DNA of 64,000 bases from Bradyrhizobium sp. AZCC 1693 (GCF_036924745.1 NZ_JAZHSD010000001.1:6385001-6449000), one strand, 5' to 3'; counted from the stretch's first letter, positions 43,839 to 55,959 are shown. Program-made: numbers and translations. The notes: generated from the letters alone by a model not told the origin.

Positions 43839-44150
43839 TCCCCATCACGGCATAGCCTCTCCCGATTTTTCATTCTCCCGGCCATCAGCGTCCTGCAGGG
43901 TTTTCCGTCGTTCGCCGCCGCGGCCTTGCTGCTGAAACTCGCCCGCCACGACATCGCCGGCGGCGTGGTGTTGTTCGTCGTGCTGACCTCGGTGCTCCAC
44001 GGCCTGTTCACGCCCTGGCTCGCGCCGAAGTTTCCGAAGTTTTTCAGGCATGGCTACGAGCCGCTGTTCTTCAACGCTGGCCTGTCGTTCGCCGAGAAGA
44101 TCGCGAACTGTACTTCCGGAACGATGAAGCCTGTGATAGCAAAGTCGCGC
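43839..44150 (+). other. Possible remnant of a two-span membrane protein
   Basis: Open frame with no start codon at its 5' end, encoding FFILPAISVLQGFPSFAAAA and, after LLKLARHD, the stretch IAGGVVLFVVLTSVLHGLFTPWL. Two TM-like segments with natural boundaries suggest the tail of a decayed membrane gene; I do not recognise the parent. Confidence 0.25.
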
Positions 44151-44189
44151 GTGGCGAAGGGCCGCGTTCCAGCCAACGCAGGTGGGTCA

Positions 44190-44280
44190 TGCGCCGGCAT
44201 CGCAATAACCTCGCCTGCGCTCAGCGTCTCGCATGAACGGCGGTAGTCCTTCCCATCGGACATCCATATCACCCGCGGAC
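44190..44280 (+). pseudogene. Decayed 5' half of a SEC-C gene (duplicate)
   Basis: Reads CAGIAITSPALSVSHERR, stop (TAG, 44244-44246), SFPSDIHITRG. This parallels [32 protein letters not shown] of the copy at 44544. Roughly 90 bp are clearly homologous; the metal-binding half is missing. Confidence 0.55.
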
Positions 44281-44460
44281 CTGCGCGACCTGAAGACATT
44301 CTGGGGCGTGATCTTCGCAGGCATCTTCCTGTTTTTCGTCTGGTTGTTTGTGAAGAGCATCATCAGGACGCGCGGCATCAGGTACAACTGGTTCACCGTT
44401 TTATCGTTGTTTTTTACGATGGGGCTTGCTCTGTATGTGATTTTCTTCGTTCAGCCTTGA
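44233..44460 (+). CDS. Small two-span membrane protein
   Basis: Up to 75 residues, with two TM segments (FWGVIFAGIFLFFVWLFV and VLSLFFTMGLALYVIFFV) separated by a basic loop (KSIIRTRGIRYNW). Its 5' end lies in the decayed SEC-C duplicate, so the original start is unclear and the present gene may be a chance fusion. No family recognised. Confidence 0.45.
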   Translation: MNGGSPSHRTSISPADLRDLKTFWGVIFAGIFLFFVWLFVKSIIRTRGIRYNWFTVLSLFFTMGLALYVIFFVQP

Positions 44461-44543
44461 GGATGCGGTCCCTCTGGCCAAGGAAGCGTGGCGTGTGCTA
44501 GCTACGCCGCGCGGCGATCGGCCGCGTTTCAAACAACGGAGGT

Positions 44544-44790
44544 GTGCCATGCGCAAGCATCGCGATTTCGAAAACCTCCCCTGCTTTCAGCATCTCGCGT
44601 AAGCGGCGGAAGTCCTTCCCCTCGGAAACCCATGTCAAGCGTGGACGGCGCGTCGTTCATGGCGGCGTCGAGCTGACCGAAAAGCTCGGTCGCAACGACC
44701 TGTGTCCATGCGGCTCCGGACGCAGGTTTCAAAGCCTGCTGCATGAAGTCCGGCGCGTATGACGGGGCAAACCGGGATTATTACTTTTAG
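44544..44790 (+). pseudogene. SEC-C motif protein, frameshifted
   Basis: From GTG 44544 the frame gives [27 protein letters not shown] sequence and [13 protein letters not shown], then loses the motif. Removing one T of the TTT at 44727-44729 restores [20 protein letters not shown] and a stop at 44790, completing the zinc-binding CxCx8CC SEC-C motif. So an intact gene of about 81 residues is broken by a single inserted base. Small SEC-C proteins of this type occur in Bradyrhizobium; function unknown. Confidence 0.65.
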
Positions 44791-44907
44791 GGAGTAGCCG
44801 CTCGTTGGCGGTGATCTCGCCATGCGTCATGCCCCGATGCGCAATTGCGCATCTGAGGCCGCCGCGGAGGCGGCGTGCCCGGAATCCATCAGCGTGCAGG
44901 CCTCTCG

Positions 44908-44942
44908 TTGACAAAAATGGATCTGTAGCGTATACGCTACAG
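44908..44942 (+). promoter_or_regulatory. Promoter and perfect 20-bp palindromic operator of the toxin-antitoxin pair
   Basis: TTGACA (44908-44913) and TATACG (44931-44936) with 17-bp spacing form a sigma70-type promoter. CTGTAGCGTATACGCTACAG (44923-44942) is a perfect palindrome covering the -10 box and ending at the base before the ATG at 44943. Its place and symmetry suit autorepression by the antitoxin or complex. The expected transcription start falls at or next to the ATG, implying a leaderless message. Confidence 0.8.
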
Positions 44943-45239
44943 ATGCCTATGATCAAGAGAACGGATGAATTCTCAAGCTGGCTTAGGGACCTGCGAGACA
45001 TTCGAGCCCGGGCGAAGGTGCTTGCCAGGATCGATCGTCTCAGCCTCGGTAATCCCGGCGACGTTGCCCCGGTTGGCGATGGGATTAGCGAGATGAGGAT
45101 ACATTACGGACCGGGGTACAGGGTTTACTATATTCAGCGCGGTGAGGAGATCGTCGTTCTGCTTTGTGGCGGAGACAAGGGTTCACAGGCTTCGGACATC
45201 AAGGCGGCCAAGAAATTGGCGAGTGAGTTGGAGGACTGA
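44943..45239 (+). CDS. HigB/RelE-superfamily toxin (phage Gp49-like)
   Basis: 98 residues. RTDEFSSWLRDLRDIRARAKVLARIDRLSLGNPGDVAPVGDGISEMRIHYGPGYRVYYIQRGEEIVVLLCGGDKGSQ-type sequence is the addiction-module killer family (RelE fold, mRNA interferase). First ATG at 44943, second at 44949. The antitoxin gene starts 1 bp after its stop: toxin-first order as in higBA. Confidence 0.9.
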   Translation: MPMIKRTDEFSSWLRDLRDIRARAKVLARIDRLSLGNPGDVAPVGDGISEMRIHYGPGYRVYYIQRGEEIVVLLCGGDKGSQASDIKAAKKLASELED

Positions 45240-45240
45240 A

Positions 45241-45537
45241 ATGGCCAAGGCAAAACCGTTCGATGCAGCCGAATATCTCGACAGTCCCGAGATGATCGCA
45301 GCCTACATCAACGAAGCTCTCGAATCCGAAGACGCAGCTGCCATTGCTGTTGCCATCGGTACGGTCGCGCGCGCGCGGGGAATGAGTGCGGTGGCAGAAA
45401 AAGCCGGACTCTCGCGTGAGAATTTGTACCGGGCGCTTGGAGGAGAAGCGAAGCCGGAATTCGGCACCGTCATCAAGGTGCTTCACGCGCTCGGCTTCGA
45501 TTTGGTCGCCCAACCACAGGGATCGAAGGCGGCATAA
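45241..45537 (+). CDS. HigA-like antitoxin (addiction module antidote protein)
   Basis: 98 residues. KPFDAAEYLDSPEMIAAYINEALE at the N-terminus, then a helix-turn-helix (RGMSAVAEKAGLSRENLYRALG, about residues 47-68) and PEFGTVIKVLHALGFDL, the standard form of the antidote family paired with Gp49-like toxins. Neutralises the toxin and should bind the palindrome at 44923-44942. Confidence 0.9.
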   Translation: MAKAKPFDAAEYLDSPEMIAAYINEALESEDAAAIAVAIGTVARARGMSAVAEKAGLSRENLYRALGGEAKPEFGTVIKVLHALGFDLVAQPQGSKAA

Positions 45538-45604
45538 ACAGCTCTCGCGAGTTTCCGAGTTTGCAATCAAGCCGCCCCATCCTTGATGACTTTGGCCCCC
45601 CATC

Positions 45605-46627
45605 TCAAATCCCAAGCGCGCTCTGATAGGCAAACAGCGCCGGTGCGCCGCCGGTGTGCAGGAAGATGACATCCTCGTCGTTGCGCCAGCGCCCTTGGCG
45701 GATCAGGGCGATCAGGCCCGCGAGGCCCTTGCCCGAATAGACGGGATCGAGTGGAAGCGCCTCGAGCTGGCCGGCAAGGCGGATCGCTTCGATGGTGGCT
45801 TCGTGCGGGATCCCGTAGGCCGGTCCCGCATGGCCCGCGACGACTTCCACGCTTGCTTCGTCGAAGGAAATATCAAGCAGGTCGGACGCCTCGCGCGCGA
45901 ACGCCACGACATCGGCGCGCACCCGCGCGGGCTCGGCGTCGATATCGATCCCGACGATCCCTGTGTTCGGCATGGCCACGGCGGCACCGGCGACGAGACC
46001 AGCCTGCGTGCCGGCGCTGCCGGTGCAGTGCACGATCGCGGTTGGCGCAAAACCCAGTTGCGCGGCCTGCGGCTCGATCTCGGCAATCGTCGTGGCATAG
46101 GCGACGGCGCCCAGCGCATTCGAGACGCCGTAGGGCACGAAGTAGGGCCTGTGGCCCTTCGCCTGGAGATCGCCGACGAGCGTGCGAATGGCGGCGTTGC
46201 GGTCGCCGGTCCATGGCACGTCATGGAGCTGCGCGCCGAACAGCCGATTGAGAAACGCGTTGCCCGAGGTCTTGTATTCCGGCGTCGGCGGTTCGAGCCG
46301 GCCGTGGTAGACGGCAAGATGGCAGGCGAGGCCGAGTTTGGCCGCCACCGCCGCAACCTGCCGCTGGCTGTTCGATTGCACGACGCCGCCCGAGACGATC
46401 GTATCGGCGCCGCTCGAAATTGCCTCGTGCAGGACGTAGTCGAGCTTGCGCAACTTGTTGCCGCCAAAGCCGAGCCCTGTCGTATCCTCGCGCTTGACCC
46501 ACAGCCGCGGGCCGCCGAGATGCGCCGTCAGCCGCTTCATCGGCTCGAGCGGGGTCGGCAGATTTGCAAGACCCAGGCGAGGAAAGGCGGCGAGTCGGTC
46601 GGATAACGGCCTGCGATTAGTTTGCAT
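45605..46627 (-). CDS. D-cysteine desulfhydrase / ACC deaminase family protein
   Basis: 340-residue PLP enzyme of fold type II. Schiff-base Lys in GFGGNKLRKLDY (about residue 56), SGGVVQSNSQRQVAAVAAKL substrate-binding segment and the C-terminal HTGGAPALF. The sequence is closer to D-cysteine desulfhydrase (pyruvate, H2S, NH3) than to true AcdS, which keeps different residues near the active site, but substrate cannot be settled by eye. ATG at 46627 chosen; a GTG seven codons earlier is possible. Confidence 0.85.
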   Translation of the reverse strand: MQTNRRPLSDRLAAFPRLGLANLPTPLEPMKRLTAHLGGPRLWVKREDTTGLGFGGNKLRKLDYVLHEAISSGADTIVSGGVVQSNSQRQVAAVAAKLGLACHLAVYHGRLEPPTPEYKTSGNAFLNRLFGAQLHDVPWTGDRNAAIRTLVGDLQAKGHRPYFVPYGVSNALGAVAYATTIAEIEPQAAQLGFAPTAIVHCTGSAGTQAGLVAGAAVAMPNTGIVGIDIDAEPARVRADVVAFAREASDLLDISFDEASVEVVAGHAGPAYGIPHEATIEAIRLAGQLEALPLDPVYSGKGLAGLIALIRQGRWRNDEDVIFLHTGGAPALFAYQSALGI

Positions 46628-46940
46628 CGGTCTGTCCGTCTGACTCACAGCAATGGCCCAACGGCCGCCACTATAGCCCCATTCTCGCTTCCTTGCGTCG
46701 AAGTCCGGAATATGAAAATTCGCTCATGGCCGCGTCTCCTCGGTTGATGAGGAGGCCATTTTCCGAACGGAAGAGCTCTCAACGTGGTCCGCTTCGGTCA
46801 CCTTGAGACCTGAGGTCGTCGGGTTGCGCGGTCCAGAACGCCGCTTTTCGCCCAAAGCGGACTATCGGGGGCTGACAAGCGTCATCGCGGCGGATAAGTT
46901 CTCCACGGGTATGCGCCCCAAGAATTTGAGGGACGGCGAC

Positions 46941-47898
46941 ATGGATATCCGCGCTCCCGACCAGAGATATAATCCTTACCGCATCTTTTCACGAGAGCAG
47001 TGGGCCGAGCTGCGCAACGACACGCCGATGACGCTGGAGCCCGGCGAATTCTCGCAGCTGCGTTCGATGCATGACCGCCTCGACCTCAAGGAGGTCGAGG
47101 AAATCTATCTGCCGCTCTCGCGCCTGTTGTCGATCTATGTCGATGCCGCGCAGCGGCTCTATTACGCGCAGCGCCAGTTTCTCGGTATCCGCGACCGCAA
47201 AGTGCCCTACATCATCGGTATCGCCGGCTCGGCTGCGGTGGGTAAATCGACCTCCGCGCGCGTCCTGCAGGCGCTGCTCGCACGATGGTCGCCGCGGCCC
47301 AAAGTCGATCTGGTGACAACCGATGGCTTTCTCTATCCCAAAGCGGTGCTGGAGCGCGAAGGGCTGATGCAGAAGAAGGGATTTCCGGAGAGCTACGATC
47401 GCGCGCGGTTGTTGTCGTTCCTGAGCGACATCAAAGCCGGGCGAAGCCGGGTGCGGGCGTCGGTCTATTCGCACTTGACCTACGACATCGTTCCGAACCA
47501 GTGGCAGGAGGTCGATCAGCCCGACATCCTTATTGTCGAGGGGTGTGAATGTCCTGCAGACCGCCCCGTTGCCGCGCGACGGCAAGGCAGTGCCCGTCGT
47601 CTCCGACTTTTTCGACTTCTCCGTTTACATCGACGCGGACGTGTCGGTGCTGCGCGATTGGTACGTGCAGCGCTTTCTGACCTTCCGCGACACCGCGTTC
47701 CACGATCCAAGGTCCTACTTCCACCGTTATTCGCTGCTGCCGGACGATGAAGCGATCGCCACCGCAACGGCGATCTGGGAGCGAACAAATCTCGCCAATC
47801 TCGAGGAAAACATCCTGCCGACGCGGCCGCGCGCGACGCTGATCCTCACCAAGGGCGCCGATCACCTCATCGAGACGGTGGCGCTGCGACGGCTTTAG
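46941..47898 (+). pseudogene. coaA: CoaA, type I pantothenate kinase, frameshifted
   Basis: The first 200 residues carry all N-terminal features: [17 protein letters not shown]-loop [24 protein letters not shown], and [11 protein letters not shown]. At IVEG the frame shifts; deleting one T at 47544 (GGG-T-GTG) joins [12 protein letters not shown] and the whole C-terminus, [20 protein letters not shown] to [20 protein letters not shown], ending at 47898. Everything else is intact, so this is a one-base lesion or assembly error. Its usual neighbours in this group (his genes) are absent, so it could be an extra copy. The 290 bp upstream hold no gene. Confidence 0.85.
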
Positions 47899-48071
47899 CG
47901 CCGACGCACTGGCCGTTTCCACAGACCGAGATCGTCGCCACGCAAGGCTAAGTCTGGGTTCGTGCCATTTCGCTGCTGGGCAACAACGACGTCGCTTTGG
48001 GAGAGAAGCGGACATCGACTTAGGTGGGTGATGCGACCGGATTGATGGGTACACGTCCGGCGGAACAGCAG

Positions 48072-51080
<3,009 letters not shown>

Positions 51081-51276
51081 GCCGCCAATATGGGACTGCG
51101 GCAGGCCGCTGAAAAGGCCGAAATCGTCAACCCATCTTGTCGATCCCGCCACAAACGCAGCGACGCCGGAACTGCTGCCAACCGCTGACATCAGCGGTGC
51201 AGAAGCGCGCGAGCGGCGTTGACCGCAAAAAACATCCTGTGATTGAATGTCGACGGGGAAACTGGAGGGGGAGTCA

Positions 51277-52698
51277 ATGCAGCTTATTGAAGCCGCGCTG
51301 GCGTTCGCGATCACGATGCTCGCGCTGTCGCTGGTGGTCTCGTCATTTGTTGAAATCATTCACCGCATTTTCTCGATGCGCGAAGCCGGGCTGAAGCACG
51401 TGCTCAGGCAGATGTTCGACCAGGTGTTGGCGAAACACGTTGTCGGCGCATCCCTGGAACAGACCGGGAGCGCGGAGGCTGACAGGAAAGCCGCTGAAGC
51501 GGCCATCACTGCCGCGCGTGACGCCTTTGTCGCGCGGATGAGCGCCAACCGCGCGCCGATGGGCGCGGCTCCGAGAGCGACCGCGACACATCAAGCTGAA
51601 AATGCCGGTGGCGAGCAGGGCTTGCTTGATCGTTGGAAGAGCTGGGTGACCTATCCCTGGAATCGCCTGGTTCATTTTTGGGAGCACTCGGTTCGTCTTT
51701 GGAACGGCCGCGCGCTCGCCGCGATGACGCCTGCCGAGTTCATGGAACGGCTGGGCAGCATGGAAGTGGGGCACGCGATCGCCAAGGCGAACATCGACGC
51801 CAAGAAGGCTGCCGAAGACGCCGGCGCCACGGCGGCGGAAGCGGCCCATGTCGTGCTCAAGGATGTCGCGCAAAAGTTCGAGGCGTTCGGCAAGGAAGCC
51901 AGCGTCTATTTCGAGGGCCGCGCCCGGTTGCTTTCCGTGGTAGTGGCGATGGCGCTGGCTTTCCTGGCTCATGTCGATGCGATCGATTTGTTCAAGACCT
52001 ATCTGCGCGATCCGAACGCGCGCGCCAAGGTGATCGAGCAATCCGGGGCGGTGACCGCGCAGCACAAGGCCGCCACGGACGCCGCCGAGGCGGTGAAGAA
52101 GATCGTGCCGGATGCGAACGCCGCGCCGCCCGATGTGAAGGCGCAGCTGGAGAAGATCAAGCAGGACTGGACGGAGGCGATCGGTAAGGTCGACGCGACG
52201 GTCAAGCAATATGCTGATCTTGGCGTTCCGCTCGGGTGGACCGATGAACGCATCAAGGCGGCGGAGATGTGGCGGTTGCTCTGGACCTGCACCAAGCTGA
52301 GTGATGGCGACACGGAGCGATTTGGAACCTGGCGGCAGACCTGCAGGTCGGATGAAGAGGACAGCAAGACCAAGCAGGAGTTGGCCGAGCCGCGGAACAG
52401 CGGCAAAGAACTGAATTACACCAAACACCGTAAGGTTTGGTTGCAGGTTCCGACGGTGTTGAGCGCCTGGTTCTACCTCTTTCTGGGCGGCCTCCTGATC
52501 GGGCTCGGCGCGCCCTTCTGGTATGACGCCGTCGTCGGCCTGACCAACATCCGCAACGGCGCGCGTGGGACGACGTCTGCCGACGCGCAGATGCGCGCAG
52601 CCGTTGTCGCCCCGGGGGCCGGCACGACACAGCCGGTGACGCCGGTGGATGCCTTCAGGGTGTCGCACGCCGCGCAACCGAAGCCGAAGGAAGGGTGA
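51277..52698 (+). CDS. Membrane protein of unknown function
   Basis: 473 residues. TM1 near residues 5-27 ([21 protein letters not shown]), a long cytoplasmic or periplasmic helical region, TM2 near 217-235 ([18 protein letters not shown]), an acidic/helical stretch with KQELAEPRN, and TM3-4 near residues 403-435 ([22 protein letters not shown]). Strong ribosome site (GGAGGGGG) before the ATG at 51277. The shape (membrane anchors with coiled regions between) suggests a scaffold or sensor, but no family is recognised. Divergent from uvrB. Confidence 0.75.
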   Translation: MQLIEAALAFAITMLALSLVVSSFVEIIHRIFSMREAGLKHVLRQMFDQVLAKHVVGASLEQTGSAEADRKAAEAAITAARDAFVARMSANRAPMGAAPRATATHQAENAGGEQGLLDRWKSWVTYPWNRLVHFWEHSVRLWNGRALAAMTPAEFMERLGSMEVGHAIAKANIDAKKAAEDAGATAAEAAHVVLKDVAQKFEAFGKEASVYFEGRARLLSVVVAMALAFLAHVDAIDLFKTYLRDPNARAKVIEQSGAVTAQHKAATDAAEAVKKIVPDANAAPPDVKAQLEKIKQDWTEAIGKVDATVKQYADLGVPLGWTDERIKAAEMWRLLWTCTKLSDGDTERFGTWRQTCRSDEEDSKTKQELAEPRNSGKELNYTKHRKVWLQVPTVLSAWFYLFLGGLLIGLGAPFWYDAVVGLTNIRNGARGTTSADAQMRAAVVAPGAGTTQPVTPVDAFRVSHAAQPKPKEG

Positions 52699-52741
52699 TC
52701 GGGAATGGCGCGCCCGCCGCGATGGCGGCGGGGGCTGCGCC

Positions 52742-52927
52742 CTACGCCGTCAGCGGGGCGGTCGAGGGTTTGACGATATCCAGATGAATCCCGCCGCAGC
52801 GGGTGCATCGCATGGTCCAGTATTCGGCGCCGGCGCGGCCGGGGATGACGCGCAGCACCGCGAGCGAGGCGCAGCAATCCGGACAGTTCGAGAGCACAGG
52901 CGTCGCCTGCAGGGTCTGTTCGGGCAA
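52742..52927 (-). CDS. Small zinc-ribbon-like protein
   Basis: Four cysteines in two pairs, SNCPDCCASL and MRCTRCGG, form a rubredoxin/zinc-ribbon arrangement, in a frame ending LDIVKPSTAPL. Start is uncertain: I give the TTG ending at 52927 (about 61 residues), but the frame stays open upstream to 53143, overlapping the next gene. Short zinc-ribbon proteins of this kind are conserved in Bradyrhizobium. Confidence 0.5.
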   Translation of the reverse strand: MPEQTLQATPVLSNCPDCCASLAVLRVIPGRAGAEYWTMRCTRCGGIHLDIVKPSTAPLTA

Positions 52928-52980
52928 GGGCAGCGAGAGTCGGCCAGCCAGCGGATAGCCGGCAGTTCCGCTCGCTGCGA

Positions 52981-53193
52981 TTACGGGTTCGCGAACCGCG
53001 GCTTGAAACGATCGATATGGGCTTTTGCGTCCGCGATCGCCGCTTCCGGATCCGACCACGCGAAACCGACTTCGAGGGTCGGAAACGCCATTCCATCGAT
53101 CACCACCGGCTCCTGGTCGGCCCGTTGAATCCTGGCGTGCCATAGCCCTCTCCCTGCCTCGAACGACTGAATTTCAAAGCCGCCATAGATCAT
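52981..53193 (-). CDS. Small hypothetical protein
   Basis: 70 residues (MIYGGFEIQSFEAGRGLWHA...FAWSDPEAAIADAKAHIDRFK). Aromatic N-terminal strands and an alanine-rich C-terminal helix suggest a compact fold. Possibly co-transcribed with the zinc-ribbon gene that follows. No named family. Confidence 0.65.
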   Translation of the reverse strand: MIYGGFEIQSFEAGRGLWHARIQRADQEPVVIDGMAFPTLEVGFAWSDPEAAIADAKAHIDRFKPRFANP

Positions 53194-53313
53194 GGCGCGT
53201 CTCCCGGATTGTCCCATGGCACGACAGAAGCACGGCTGGGGCAGGGGTTTTGTGAACGGGTTCACATGTCCGGTGATTTTTGCGGGTGGCGTTCTCCGGA
53301 TGCGGCGCTTCCG

Positions 53314-53475
53314 CTCCCTCTCCCCGTCCTCCACGGGGTCGAGACGAGCGAAGCTCGCTCTTAGAGGGTCGGGGTGAGGGGCTGTCTCCGCGAGTGAGCT
53401 CTATCGATAGACCTGTACCCCCTCACCCGCCGCGCGGAGAGCGCGGCGACCTCCCCGCAAGCGGGGGCGAGGTTA
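53314..53475 (+). repeat. Copy E of the 69-bp repeat plus a second GC-rich hairpin
   Basis: Full-length copy at 53314-53382, then CCCTCACCCGCCGCGCGGAG...CGCGGCG and CCCCGCAAGCGGGG (53411-53471). No gene in 53194-53472. Confidence 0.88.
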
Positions 53476-54723
53476 GAGGAGCCGCGCCACCTCGGCACGC
53501 CGTCCCCCCCGCGCCAGAATATGATCCGCGAGCACCACGGCGTCGTCGCCGACGCCCGACAGGAACGAGGAGTTCATTTTCGACAGCCATTGCAGGCCGA
53601 GGAAATACAGGCCCGGCACCGCCGAGATGCCGTTGCGATGGACCGCTTCGCCGCGCGCGTCCAGCACCGGCAGATCGATCCAGCCGAAATCGACGCCGTA
53701 GCCGGTGGCCCAGATCACTGCGGAGATGCCTTCCGCGGCGAGGTCGAGATGCGTGAGCGGGGCGGTGACGCAAGGCGGGTCGGCGAACGTCGCGCGGGCG
53801 TCGGGGTCTTCGGGCAGCTCCATGCGGCGCCGTTTCACATACGCGTCGACCGTATCGAGGAAGGTGGTGTAGACGAGATCGCCATTGGCCATGCTTTCGG
53901 CAAGGCCGGGTGCGATCTCGATCACGCCGGCATGCGCCGCCTCGATGCGCCCCACCAGGATCATGCCGTCGGCGGCGAAGTTGCGGAAATCGATGGTGCG
54001 GCCGCCATAGGCGCCCGAAATGACAGGGCCCAGGCGGGCGGGCCCACGCTCCTCCGGCGTGACCTGATCGAGGCGCATCTCGGCGAGCCACCAGATCAGG
54101 TCGCGGCCGCGGTAGCGGCGCGGCAGGCGGCGGTGCCGTCCAACCGATAGGTAGACGCGGCGGCCGGCCTGCAGCAGTTCCTCGGCAATCTGCGCGCCCG
54201 ACGCGCCGGCGCCGGCCACCAGCACCGCGCCCGGCGGAAGCTGCTCGGGATTTTTGTAGTCGGCGGCATGGACCTGAAACACCGAATGACCGCCCAGCAG
54301 GTCCGGGACAAGGTTGCGCTGATAGGGGCCGGTGGCGACGACGACATTGTCCGCCGCGATCGTGCCGTGAGTGGTTTCGGCGATGAAACCTGCGCCGTCA
54401 CGCTGCGACAGCCGCGTCACGCTGGCGCCGCACCGGATCGGCGGCGCGACGAAGGCGGCATAGTCGTCGATGTATCGGATGATGTCGTCCGTGTTGGCAA
54501 AGGCATCCGGATCGCCGTGCGGAAACGGAAAGTCCGGCAATCCCACCGACCAGTTGGGAAACTGGAATTTCAGCCCGTCCCAGCGTTCGCTGCGCCAGCG
54601 TTCGGCGATCCGGTGGCGCTCGAGCACGAGGTGCGAAAGCCCGCGCTGCTTCAGCCGGTGGCTCATCACGAGGCCGGCCTGGCCGCCGCCGATCACCAGC
54701 GTCTCGATCTTTTCATCCGGCAT
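53473..54723 (-). CDS. Flavin-containing monooxygenase / NAD(P)-oxidoreductase
   Basis: 416 residues. N-terminal FAD Rossmann motif LVIGGGQAGLVMS, Glu of the ribose-binding strand (LVLERHRIAERW), WDGLKFQFPN, VVVATGPYQ, a second dinucleotide motif VLVAGAGASGAQIAEEL, ATGYGVDF and a C-terminal LQWLSKMNSSFLSGVGDDA. This is the FMO-like class that oxygenates nitrogen, sulfur or ketone substrates. ATG overlaps the end of the LysR gene by 11 bp; the regulator and enzyme are co-expressed. Confidence 0.9.
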   Translation of the reverse strand: MPDEKIETLVIGGGQAGLVMSHRLKQRGLSHLVLERHRIAERWRSERWDGLKFQFPNWSVGLPDFPFPHGDPDAFANTDDIIRYIDDYAAFVAPPIRCGASVTRLSQRDGAGFIAETTHGTIAADNVVVATGPYQRNLVPDLLGGHSVFQVHAADYKNPEQLPPGAVLVAGAGASGAQIAEELLQAGRRVYLSVGRHRRLPRRYRGRDLIWWLAEMRLDQVTPEERGPARLGPVISGAYGGRTIDFRNFAADGMILVGRIEAAHAGVIEIAPGLAESMANGDLVYTTFLDTVDAYVKRRRMELPEDPDARATFADPPCVTAPLTHLDLAAEGISAVIWATGYGVDFGWIDLPVLDARGEAVHRNGISAVPGLYFLGLQWLSKMNSSFLSGVGDDAVVLADHILARGGRRAEVARLL

Positions 54724-55618
54724 GTCTATGGCCCCTGCGGCGTGTGGCGGGCTCCGCCGCGGCGCGGACAATCCAGCGCCGGAACGCAGCGAAATCGCGC
54801 TGCCCGGCGCTGAAGCCGCGATAGACCAGATACCAGCGCATGCCTTTCGGCACGCTTAACGCAAATGGCGCGACCAGCCGGCCGGCGGTGAGGTCGTCGT
54901 CGATATAGGGGCGGATGCCCATGGCGATGCCGAGGCCGTCGACGGCGGCCTGCAGCGCCTGGCCGTAAAACTCGAACTCCGGCCCGCGGGCGGTGATTCG
55001 GGCCGTGCCGGCGGCCTCGAGCCATGACGGCCAATCGTCGGGGGAATGCGCAACCCGCAGCAGCGCCGGCCCCTTCAGGTCGCCGGGGCGTTTGAGCCCG
55101 TTCGCAAGGCGCGGCGCGCACACCGGCAGCAGGTCGGCGGCGAATAACGGTTCGGCGATCAGGCCGGGCCATTCGCCGTCGCCGAGCTTGATGCCGCAGC
55201 TCCAGTCCTCGCCGAACGGCACCGCGGCGCCGCCGGTGGTGATGCGGACGTCGATATCCGGCTCTTCTTTACGGAAATCCGCCAGCCGCGGGATCAGCCA
55301 TTTCATCGCAAAGGTGGGACCGACCCCGATGGTCAGCACGCGCACGCTGGAGGGGGCGGTGACCTGCGCGGTCAGGCTCGCCAGCGCGTCGAAGATCGGG
55401 CTCAGCCCGCTCTGATAGGCGCGGCCCGCCGCCGTGGTGACGAGGCGGTTGGCCTTGCGCTCGAACAGCGCTACCCCCAGCCGCTCTTCCAGCAGGTGCA
55501 CCATCCGGCTGACCGCGGCGGCGGATACGTTGAGCTCGGCGCCGGCGGCGGCAAAACTGCCCGTCCTGGCTGCGGCCTCGAATGCCTTGATACCGTTGAG
55601 AAAGAGCAGCCGCCGCAC
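54713..55618 (-). CDS. LysR-family regulator (GcvA-like)
   Basis: 301 residues, from a GTG start ending at 55618 with GAGGG upstream. HTH NGIKAFEAAARTGSFAAAGAELNVSAAAVSRMVHLLEERLGV (residues 7-50) and a periplasmic-binding-like effector domain (LTIGVGPTFAMKWLIPRLADF on). Unlike most LysR genes it is not divergent from its partner: it runs ahead of the monooxygenase gene and overlaps it by 11 bp. Confidence 0.9.
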   Translation of the reverse strand: MRRLLFLNGIKAFEAAARTGSFAAAGAELNVSAAAVSRMVHLLEERLGVALFERKANRLVTTAAGRAYQSGLSPIFDALASLTAQVTAPSSVRVLTIGVGPTFAMKWLIPRLADFRKEEPDIDVRITTGGAAVPFGEDWSCGIKLGDGEWPGLIAEPLFAADLLPVCAPRLANGLKRPGDLKGPALLRVAHSPDDWPSWLEAAGTARITARGPEFEFYGQALQAAVDGLGIAMGIRPYIDDDLTAGRLVAPFALSVPKGMRWYLVYRGFSAGQRDFAAFRRWIVRAAAEPATRRRGHRHAG

Positions 55619-55740
55619 ATAACCCTCAGGAAAACTGATGCCAGGGCAAGATAACTCAGTTTGCGCCAATGCCACAAGCGAGGCACAAGAATGCACAAGA
55701 ATAGAGGTAGGGTTGAATCGGTGCGGCAGGCGCTTCTCAA

Positions 55741-55905
55741 CCTCGCCCCGCTCTTTTGCGGGGAGAGGTCGGCGCGAAGCGCTCCGGGTGAGGGGCTCTC
55801 TCCGCGAGTCCGACTGTTACCGAGTTTGCGGATGCAGCCCCTCATCCCGACCTTCTAAGAGCGAGCTTCGCTCGTCTCGACCCCGTGAAGTACGGGGAGA
55901 AGGGG
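55741..55905. repeat. Repeat cluster with copy F of the 69-bp repeat
   Basis: Full copy F at 55837-55905 (opposite orientation to E), preceded by CCCCGCTCTTTTGCGGGG and GGTCGGCGCGAAGCGC units. The stretch 55619-55959 contains no gene. Confidence 0.88.
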
Positions 55906-55959
55906 AAGAGGTCCGCGCCGGTGCCTTAATCTGAGCCCCGCTGATGCAGGAGACTTTTC

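Noticed and set aside
43244..45540. Genomic island or prophage remnant
   Set aside because: Toxin-antitoxin pair and gene fragments are present, but no integrase, tRNA target, attachment repeats or phage structural gene is visible.
47530..47560. Programmed ribosomal frameshift in coaA
   Set aside because: No slippery heptamer or downstream pseudoknot is evident and the family is not known for it; a plain insertion is simpler.
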